Positions 33,912-39,366 of a stretch of DNA of 39,366 bases are shown one piece after another. The stretch's first letter is position 1, and every line of letters starts with the position of its first letter. The notes below the pieces were generated by a model, which was given only the letters and a program-made list of their open reading frames with translations, was not told the origin of the DNA and made no database searches. This DNA is from Caproiciproducens galactitolivorans (lineage in GTDB: Bacteria; Bacillota; Clostridia; Oscillospirales; Acutalibacteraceae). The stretch spans positions 1-39,366 of the forward strand of contig NZ_JAPOHA010000008.1 of assembly GCF_026672255.1 (NCBI RefSeq), read 5' to 3'. Made by a program: the position numbers and the translations under genes.

Positions 33912-34907
33912 TTATCGCTTCGGATGACTTGAAGGGGAGGAGGAGGAACGGCTGCTGACTTTGCTGGAAGCGGTTTGTGAATTTTCTTTTTCCGGGGCAG
34001 CGGATGAACTGGAGACCGTATCCTTGCCGGATTCACCGGAGGAAACCGAAGAATTCCCGTTGTCTGTTTCCTGTGGATTTTTGTCAATCGCGGTTCCCGG
34101 TGAATTCGGCGTATCTTTGCCGGCCGCTTCATCGGAATCACTGTTATCCGGCAAAGCGGGGCTGTCTTTTGTATCGCCGCTGTTTGCATTCTCCGACTTT
34201 TTTAATTCGTCGATCTTTTTTATAATATCCTTTGTTTTGACATCTTTGTATTCGGTTACGGTAACGGAAGGGTCGAGCGCCTGCAGCTTTTGTATCAGGC
34301 TCAGTTTACCCGGCGTAATGTCCAGCTTTTTGGCCTCGTCCCGCTTTTCCAGGGGAATGTGATCCTTGCTGATGGTCACGGTCTTGCCTTCTGACTTTAT
34401 CGCCGTTTCCACGCCCTGGGCCGCGGTGTTTTCCAGTTCGATTGCGTTCGAGGGGTTGTCGGTTTCCGAGGTCACCAGAATGACCGTTGAACCGTCCTGC
34501 GCGACAAAGCCTTTCTGCGCGGCCGATTTCACCAAAGTATGGACAGCGGTTTTGACATCCGTGTCCATGATGTTTTGCCCGTCCAGAATCGTTACGCCTG
34601 CGTTGTCATAAGCGGTCGCGGATACAATTTTTCCAAATCTGTTTACGCCCAGCTCAACGCCGGGGTTAATGTCAAGACTTAAATAGGAAGCCGGGGTTTT
34701 GTAGACGGCTGCGGCGGATATTGCACCCACAAAGATAACGGTGCAGGCGGCCAGAACGGCTCTTTGCCTCACGGAACGTCCGGGTTTGCTCTGCGCCGCC
34801 GTGGGTGTTATGCTTAAATTGGCAATGAGGTAATCCTTTGTTTTTCTTTTGAGATCTTCCTTGGCATGGATATGGTTCACAGCAGACCTAAAAATAGTTT
34901 CCATCAT
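33912..34907 (-). CDS. RsgI-like transmembrane anti-sigma factor
   Basis: A 331-residue single-pass membrane protein. The short cytoplasmic N-terminus has IFRSAVNHIHAKEDLKRKT, the helix typical of Firmicutes ECF anti-sigma proteins. A span (AVLAACTVIFVGAISAAAV, about 51-69) is followed by YLSLDINPGVELGVNRFGK, the hallmark of the RsgI extracytoplasmic middle domain. The last 100 residues are a Ser/Asp/Pro-rich flexible tail. The classical cytoplasmic RsgI_N domain that binds SigI is absent, consistent with its partner being the ECF sigma factor encoded just upstream, overlapping by 20 bp. Start ATG at 34907 after GAGAGG; the ATG at 34904 is equally possible. Predicted to hold the sigma factor at the membrane. 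Confidence 0.82.
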   Translation of the reverse strand: MMETIFRSAVNHIHAKEDLKRKTKDYLIANLSITPTAAQSKPGRSVRQRAVLAACTVIFVGAISAAAVYKTPASYLSLDINPGVELGVNRFGKIVSATAYDNAGVTILDGQNIMDTDVKTAVHTLVKSAAQKGFVAQDGSTVILVTSETDNPSNAIELENTAAQGVETAIKSEGKTVTISKDHIPLEKRDEAKKLDITPGKLSLIQKLQALDPSVTVTEYKDVKTKDIIKKIDELKKSENANSGDTKDSPALPDNSDSDEAAGKDTPNSPGTAIDKNPQETDNGNSSVSSGESGKDTVSSSSAAPEKENSQTASSKVSSRSSSSPSSHPKR

Positions 34908-35388
34908 CAAAACCTCTCAATTTGTTCTTTAAAATTGCTTTGGCTCTTCGTAGGTGTGTGTAGATTGTATTTTGATTTCTTCCAAGAATCGTTGCAATTT
35001 CAGGAACCGAATAGTCTTCAAAATAGAAGAGATAAATTACATTTCTATATTTCTGTGGAAGTGATAACACCTCGCGCAATACACCCTCTTCAGATTTATC
35101 CTCTATTGGAATTTCTAAGTTATCGATGGAACAAGTATTTTTACGGAAAAAGCTTTTGTGGAAGTCTTTGCATTCATTTATCGTAACTCTGCAGAGCCAT
35201 GCCTTTTCATGCGCATCGCTTTCAAATGGTTTTTTGTTCTGCAACAGCTTTAAAAAGACATTTTGAAAGATGTCTTCCACATCCGCTTCGCTTTTAAGAT
35301 ACATAAAACATATTCTTCGAACCATATCGGAATATTTGTCGAGAGCTTCTGTTACAACATCGTTGGTACCGGACGATGTTTTTTCCAT
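34888..35388 (-). CDS. ECF-type RNA polymerase sigma factor
   Basis: A 166-residue sigma-70 family protein with only regions 2 and 4. Region 2 includes RRICFMYLKSEADVEDIFQN (about 24-43) and the -10 recognition helix KAWLCRVTINECKD; region 4 includes LPQKYRNVIYLFYFEDYSVP and the helix-turn-helix EIATILGRNQNTIYTHLRRAK. Length and layout are ECF. The start is the ATG at 35388, seven bases after GGGGAGG; a TTG 18 bases upstream would overlap that site. Its gene overlaps the RsgI-like anti-sigma gene, the usual cotranscribed pair. The secreted-protein gene downstream is the nearest candidate target. The signal is unknown. Confidence 0.9.
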   Translation of the reverse strand: MEKTSSGTNDVVTEALDKYSDMVRRICFMYLKSEADVEDIFQNVFLKLLQNKKPFESDAHEKAWLCRVTINECKDFHKSFFRKNTCSIDNLEIPIEDKSEEGVLREVLSLPQKYRNVIYLFYFEDYSVPEIATILGRNQNTIYTHLRRAKAILKNKLRGFDDGNYF

Positions 35389-35925
35389 TTCATTTCCTCC
35401 CCTCAATAATAGACACGATTGAGAACGGCAAATCCTTTCAAAATTCGGTAAATTTTATAAAATTTTCATTCCAGCATATAGCACTGAATAAAATCAGTTT
35501 GATGCGATTTGCTTATCTAGGACTGGTATGGGAACCAAAACAGACTGATTTATTTAAAAAAAGAGGGAGACGTGTTCAGCAACACATCTTCCCCAATTCC
35601 TATTCTTAATCCTGAGACAAGCCTGTCATAAATAAATTTAAGTGTTGCAAAAATAGCGCATATCCGAACACGCAGCCTTCCATTTTTTACGTCATCCGTA
35701 AGCGGAGCATTTGTCAATACTATCTTACCGTAAATTCCAGCCAAAGGGCAACCCCATTGTTTACCAAAAATGAGCTTACCGCCGACCTGTGAGATCGGCG
35801 GTAAGGAAAATTTTGTTTTATTGTTGCAGTCTCTCTTGTTATCACCTTGTACTGTAATCCCATTATTCAGAAAAGCAAAGTCCTTTCCATATCGGACGTA
35901 ACCAGAATAACAGATGATGTAAAAA
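35389..35925. other. Gene-poor intergenic region with two hairpins
   Basis: No open frame here has a credible ribosome site. A minus-strand frame of 133 codons (35550-35951) begins with TTG, has no Shine-Dalgarno and matches nothing I recognise. Two structures stand out: a perfect 11-bp stem CTTACCGCCGA (35775-35785) / TCGGCGGTAAG (35795-35805), and an imperfect one around 35564-35595 (GGGAGACGTGTT / AACACATCTTCCC). Either could end the nucleotidyltransferase transcript. The sigma-factor promoter should lie at its left end, where AT-rich sequence is seen but no clear boxes. Confidence 0.5.
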
Positions 35926-36669
35926 TCAGTATTCGCTGAAAAGATTTTCAATCTGAGCCATCAGACCCTTCGGGTATTTTTGGCCCTTGACCCATGTAAC
36001 AATTGCCCTTGCGGCCTCTACATTGTGAGAATAGCCCATCATGAAGTCCGACAGCATTTTTCCATCGGCATATTTTTCCGCACGGCGCAGGGGAGAAAAG
36101 GGGTCATTTCCGGGGAGATGCCCTTCTTCGATCATTCCGCTGAGCAGGCTTCTGACCGCCGAAATCTGGATTTCTTCAAAAGCGGCAGCAGTCTCATTTC
36201 TTTTCTGACGGAGCAGACCGACAAAAACGTGAAGCAGGGCATCACCCATCCAATCCCGCGGAGCACAGGCAGCACATTCTGAGGTTTTTCGGATACAGTC
36301 GCGTGAAAAAGAAGGGGCGCACCATAAAATCCGCCCTTCTCCGTGCGGAAAGGAGGAGGCCTGTTGTTCCGTCACGATTCCGAAGTCGCAAAGAACGCCG
36401 TCGCGGAACAGCAGCTTCACGGAACCGCCGTACTCAATTTGGAGATAGTCAATCGGATAAATTACTTCCAGCTTCGGAAGAGAGGACAAAAGTGTTTCTT
36501 TTTGCGCCGCGTCGCAAATCACCAGAAAGTCCAGGTCGGACCATTGGTCGAACCGCTCCGTTTCAGCAAGAGAACCGAAAGCCGCGACTGCTTCCACACC
36601 TTCCTGCGCTTTCCAGTATTTTACCAATTCCGCCATTCTGTCGATTGCAATTTCTTTTTTCCGTATCAT
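35926..36669 (-). CDS. Nucleotidyltransferase-domain protein
   Basis: A 247-residue protein with the pol-beta-type nucleotidyltransferase signature: VEAVAAFGSLAETERFDQWS followed by DLDFLV (about residues 26-51). This gives the GS...DxD metal site, with a further acidic residue in VLCDFGIV. The C-terminal half is helical, like the partner domain of aminoglycoside 6-adenylyltransferase-type and streptomycin-type enzymes. It could modify a small molecule such as an aminoglycoside, or be an unrelated nucleotidyl transferase; the sequence alone does not decide. The ATG at 36669 is seven bases after AGAGG and overlaps the pgmB stop by 4 bp. It ends the sugar operon, an unusual companion there. Confidence 0.78.
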   Translation of the reverse strand: MIRKKEIAIDRMAELVKYWKAQEGVEAVAAFGSLAETERFDQWSDLDFLVICDAAQKETLLSSLPKLEVIYPIDYLQIEYGGSVKLLFRDGVLCDFGIVTEQQASSFPHGEGRILWCAPSFSRDCIRKTSECAACAPRDWMGDALLHVFVGLLRQKRNETAAAFEEIQISAVRSLLSGMIEEGHLPGNDPFSPLRRAEKYADGKMLSDFMMGYSHNVEAARAIVTWVKGQKYPKGLMAQIENLFSEY

Positions 36670-37307
36670 CCGCACACCTCTTTCAGTTCCGAAAACGCCG
36701 CAAGGTGATATTTGGCAAGTGAAGATTTTCGCGCATCTCCCATGCCGGCGGCGTCACAGCCCGCGCGCACCGCCGCTTCAATCCCAACAAGGGCATCCTC
36801 CACAACAAGACAATTTTCCGGAGCAAGCCCCAGGCGCCGCGCGGCGCACCGGAATACTTCCGGGTCCGGTTTTGCATGACTTATTTGATTCCCATCCACA
36901 ACAGCGTCAAAATAACCGTTAAGGCCGATACGTTCCAGAATAAACCCGGCGTTTTTGCTGGACGAACCGATTGCCAGCCTGCATCCGCTCTTTCGCAGGA
37001 AATCCAATGTACCCTTCACCTCCGGAGACAGGTTTTCCGGCGTCATTTGCGCTAAAGATCGGCGGTAGTTTTCGTTTTTTTCATTTGCCAACTTGTCTTT
37101 TTCCGTATCGGTATAGATCTGCCCGCTGTTGCTTAGGATAATTTCCAGGCTTTCCATCCGGCTTACTCCGCGCAGGCGGTTGTTGATCTTTTCATTGAAA
37201 CAGATCCCCAACCGGTCCGCGAGGGCTTTCCATGCCAGATAATGGTATCGGTCGGTATGGCAGATAACGCCGTCCAGATCAAAAATAATTCCTTGATATT
37301 TTTCCAT
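36666..37307 (-). CDS. pgmB: Beta-phosphoglucomutase
   Basis: A 213-residue HAD-superfamily enzyme interconverting beta-glucose-1-phosphate and glucose-6-phosphate. Motif I FDLDGVI gives the nucleophile Asp10 and acid/base Asp12; the cap has LRGVSRMESLE, typical of beta-PGM; motif II is AIGSSSKNA; motif III is SHAKPDPEVF; motif IV is CLVVEDALVGIEAA. Length fits the family (about 215-220). It follows the GH31 gene by 23 bp and overlaps the nucleotidyltransferase gene. Beta-PGM usually acts with maltose- or kojibiose/trehalose-type phosphorylases, none of which is in the window. The neighbouring sugar permease and glycosidase support alpha-glucoside use. Confidence 0.93.
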   Translation of the reverse strand: MEKYQGIIFDLDGVICHTDRYHYLAWKALADRLGICFNEKINNRLRGVSRMESLEIILSNSGQIYTDTEKDKLANEKNENYRRSLAQMTPENLSPEVKGTLDFLRKSGCRLAIGSSSKNAGFILERIGLNGYFDAVVDGNQISHAKPDPEVFRCAARRLGLAPENCLVVEDALVGIEAAVRAGCDAAGMGDARKSSLAKYHLAAFSELKEVCG

Positions 37308-37330
37308 GTCATCCTCCGGTTTTCAGGCTG

Positions 37331-39310
37331 CTACGAAATGATCCGAACAGAAAAAGGGTGGATGCTGGAACCGGACTTTTTCCACTCTTTCCCTTCCCAT
37401 CTTAGCGTGAAATCGTTTCCCAAATCGTCCCTGAAGTGATAAGAACCCGCTGGGCCTGCAAGGATAAAGTGCAAATTCCGGTAAGATTTCACACTGCTTC
37501 CAACGTCGCTTCCAAGCTCTTCGGAAGCATCCAGATTGAGTGCGATTCCATACCCGGAGCGCAGGTAGACCGGGAGGCGTAAGCCGCAGTCCGTGTCAAT
37601 TTCCCGGCCGCCCTCCTGCTTTTCGCCGGTAAATAAATCGTACCAGTCGCCCTGCGGCAGATAGGTGGAACGGCCCCGTGCGTTTTCTTCAAGCAGGGGC
37701 GCGACAAGAATACCGTCTCCCAGCAAAAACTGACTGTCGATATTGCGGACTCTTTCATCCCTGAAAAAGTCGTAAATCAACGGACGGAGCATGGGGCGGC
37801 TGTTCTGCACACAGTCGATGGCCGTGCTGAATAAGTAGGGCAGCAGGTTCATGCGCAAGTTGTGCCAGAACCGCATTTCGTCGATAAATTCCGGCTTTTG
37901 ATATACAGTCGCCAGATTCCAGGGGCTGCGCTCGTTGTTCCCTTCCGCAGAGGCCATCAGTTCGCGGAACTGCCCGCCGTCCGGTTCGGAATGCCACTGC
38001 ATAACCGGACAGAAGCATGCAAGCTGTGTTGCGCGGCGGTAAAGGTCCAGCGTGGGCAGGGGCCCCGCGAAGCCCGCAATATCGAATCCCCAGAACGGAA
38101 TCCCCGTCATTGCCGCAGAAAGCCCCGCGCGCAGGGCGCTTTTTAATTCACTGTTTTCGCTCTGCTGGTCACCGGCCCAGTGAATCGGTGTGGCATGCTG
38201 GCCGGAATATCCTGCGCGGCTGAACAGTACGCGGTTTTCCCCGATGAATTCCGTGTAGGCTTCCAGGTAGCTTTGCGAATACCGGTTCTTCATTTTTGCA
38301 CCGTCGGAACCATCCTGAAACCGCAGTTGATTGCTATAGATAAATTCGCCGCCGTCCGTTTTGAAACCGTCAACGCCGATGTCCAGCAGATATTGACGTT
38401 TTTCGAACCAGAGACGTTTTGTTTCCGGATTTGTAAAATCCGGTATCATGGAACCGGAAAACCAGTGCCCTTCGGGGATTTGATAGGGCGTACCCCGGTC
38501 TGTCTGTACACAGAGCTTTTCCTCTGCGGCAAAGGCCCTGTCTGCCTCATTTTGCGCGTTAACAGCTTCGTTTGCCTCCTGCTTTTTATACACGGGTACC
38601 TGCCACAGCACAAGGTGCAGGCCGCTGCTGTGAAGCTTTTCGATCATCGCCCCGGGATTCGGCCATTGGCTTTCGGAAAAGTCAAAGTCGGAATAGCGCA
38701 GCGCTTTATTGCCTTTGCACGGCATGTATTTGGCGCCGTTAAAAATATAAAAGGTGGCTTCGTCGCTCCACGCTTCCAGCACCAAAACGGTGGCGGGGAA
38801 GCGGAATTTACGGAGCAATTCCACTTGCAGCTCTGTTTTTTCCTGGGTGTCCCAGTGATTGGCGGAAATCCAGGGGCCAAACGCCCATTTGGGCGGGAGC
38901 TTGGCGGAGCCGAAGACAGACATATATTCGGAAATAATGCTTTCCGGATTCCCCTCAAAAAGAATGACGGCGGAGCCTGAAGGCATTGAAATACGGATTT
39001 CTTTACCAAATTCAAACATAGTTTCATAGTCCGTCTCCACATAGAGGCCAAACCCTGTGTCCGTCATAAAAAACGGAGCGGTACAGTACGTTTTGCTGCC
39101 CTGATGGCAAAACTTTTCTTCCACACAATTTACGACCTTGTGTTCCTTCTGATTGAAAAAATCGAATTTTTCCCCCATCCCGTAGGCGCCGCGGTAAGGA
39201 AGAGCAATTGTCAGAGCGGATTCTTCCTCGTGCCAGCGCAGCCGCGCAATTCCGCCGGGAAATGAAAAATTCAGCGTGTTTTCCTGTGCTGTAAATTTGA
39301 TTCGTTTCAT
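37331..39310 (-). CDS. Glycoside hydrolase family 31 enzyme (alpha-glucosidase/alpha-xylosidase type)
   Basis: A 659-residue intracellular glycosidase without a signal peptide. The N-terminal GH31 beta-sandwich (about 1-135; GAYGMGEKFD near 41-50) leads into the TIM barrel from KWAFGPWISANHW. The catalytic nucleophile is Asp319 in GVDGFKTDGGE and the probable acid/base is Asp381 in HWAGDQQSE. Also present are GFDIAGF and a beta-sandwich C-terminus with the GDGILVAPLLEE segment. It cleaves terminal alpha-linked sugars; whether glucose, xylose or another sugar cannot be set by eye. GGAG lies eight bases before the ATG. The gene follows a sugar ABC permease by 15 bp, so it probably acts on imported oligosaccharides. 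Confidence 0.9.
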   Translation of the reverse strand: MKRIKFTAQENTLNFSFPGGIARLRWHEEESALTIALPYRGAYGMGEKFDFFNQKEHKVVNCVEEKFCHQGSKTYCTAPFFMTDTGFGLYVETDYETMFEFGKEIRISMPSGSAVILFEGNPESIISEYMSVFGSAKLPPKWAFGPWISANHWDTQEKTELQVELLRKFRFPATVLVLEAWSDEATFYIFNGAKYMPCKGNKALRYSDFDFSESQWPNPGAMIEKLHSSGLHLVLWQVPVYKKQEANEAVNAQNEADRAFAAEEKLCVQTDRGTPYQIPEGHWFSGSMIPDFTNPETKRLWFEKRQYLLDIGVDGFKTDGGEFIYSNQLRFQDGSDGAKMKNRYSQSYLEAYTEFIGENRVLFSRAGYSGQHATPIHWAGDQQSENSELKSALRAGLSAAMTGIPFWGFDIAGFAGPLPTLDLYRRATQLACFCPVMQWHSEPDGGQFRELMASAEGNNERSPWNLATVYQKPEFIDEMRFWHNLRMNLLPYLFSTAIDCVQNSRPMLRPLIYDFFRDERVRNIDSQFLLGDGILVAPLLEENARGRSTYLPQGDWYDLFTGEKQEGGREIDTDCGLRLPVYLRSGYGIALNLDASEELGSDVGSSVKSYRNLHFILAGPAGSYHFRDDLGNDFTLRWEGKEWKKSGSSIHPFSVRIIS

Positions 39311-39325
39311 GTTCGTATCTCCGGG

Positions 39326-39366
39326 TCAGCCTTTCACGCCGCCGACGGTTAATCCTTCCTTAAAGT
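39326..39366 (-). CDS. C-terminal end of a sugar ABC transporter permease (partial)
   Basis: The last 12 codons of a minus-strand gene cut by the window edge: FKEGLTVGGVKG then TGA (39326-39328). The ending F-x-x-G-L-T-x-G-x-V-K-G is typical of MalG-like permeases of carbohydrate ABC importers. It lies 15 bp ahead of the GH31 start, so it belongs to the same operon. Too short for more than a family-level call. Confidence 0.7.
   Translation of the reverse strand, partial: FKEGLTVGGVKG

Noticed and set aside
35550-35951. 133-codon minus-strand frame as a gene
   Set aside because: TTG start without Shine-Dalgarno, overlaps the nucleotidyltransferase end, no recognisable domain.
1-39366. CRISPR array, tRNA or rRNA genes, prophage or insertion sequences
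   Set aside because: No regularly spaced repeats, cloverleaf or rRNA-like sequence, transposase or phage gene was recognised on reading both strands.

Overview
The window looks like a chromosomal segment of a low-to-mid GC, spore-forming Clostridia, most likely from the Oscillospiraceae/Ruminococcaceae side. The signs are Shine-Dalgarno sites of the AGGAGG type, a spore Tlp protein, a DUF4317 protein, an RsgI-like anti-sigma factor, a Thermoanaerobacter/Clostridium-type secondary alcohol dehydrogenase and Firmicutes-type ABC-F proteins. No rRNA, tRNA, CRISPR array, phage or intact insertion sequence was seen. The taxonomic placement is inference.

Region 1 (about 0.1-4.7 kb, minus strand) is a compact cyanophycin operon: isoaspartyl dipeptidase, cyanophycinase and cyanophycin synthetase, so polymer synthesis and both steps of its breakdown are together. 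Region 2 (4.8-10.3 kb) is the most unusual part. It is a Gram-positive exosortase (XrtG-type) locus with one C-terminally tagged secreted substrate, a family 2 glycosyltransferase, a divergent multi-membrane GT-C-like protein, and two 6-pyruvoyl-tetrahydropterin-synthase-like proteins that keep the zinc histidines but lack the catalytic cysteine.

Region 3 (10.4-17.2 kb) holds a secondary alcohol dehydrogenase with a palindrome next to its promoter, an antibiotic-resistance-type ABC-F protein behind a three-codon leader and terminator (a probable drug-sensing attenuator), a decayed MacB-like permease fragment, adenine deaminase and a DHA2-type drug exporter. Region 4 (17.5-21.5 kb) is a tightly coupled three-gene set: a leucine-rich-repeat protein, a DUF2201/VWA-like protein and a MoxR-type AAA ATPase. 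Region 5 (21.6-29.8 kb) holds a Uup-like ABC-F, a small coiled-coil protein, Tlp, and a heterodimeric ABC exporter behind a 40-codon leader peptide and terminator (a second attenuator), then the DUF4317 protein.

Region 6 (29.8-35.4 kb, minus strand) contains a Tim44-like membrane protein and an ECF sigma factor / RsgI-like anti-sigma pair upstream of a 994-residue secreted protein ending in three 78-residue repeats. Region 7 (35.9-39.4 kb, minus strand) is the end of a sugar-utilisation operon: the tail of a sugar ABC permease, a GH31 glycosidase, beta-phosphoglucomutase and a nucleotidyltransferase. Many start sites were moved inward from the longest open frame to a codon with a good Shine-Dalgarno site; each case is noted.
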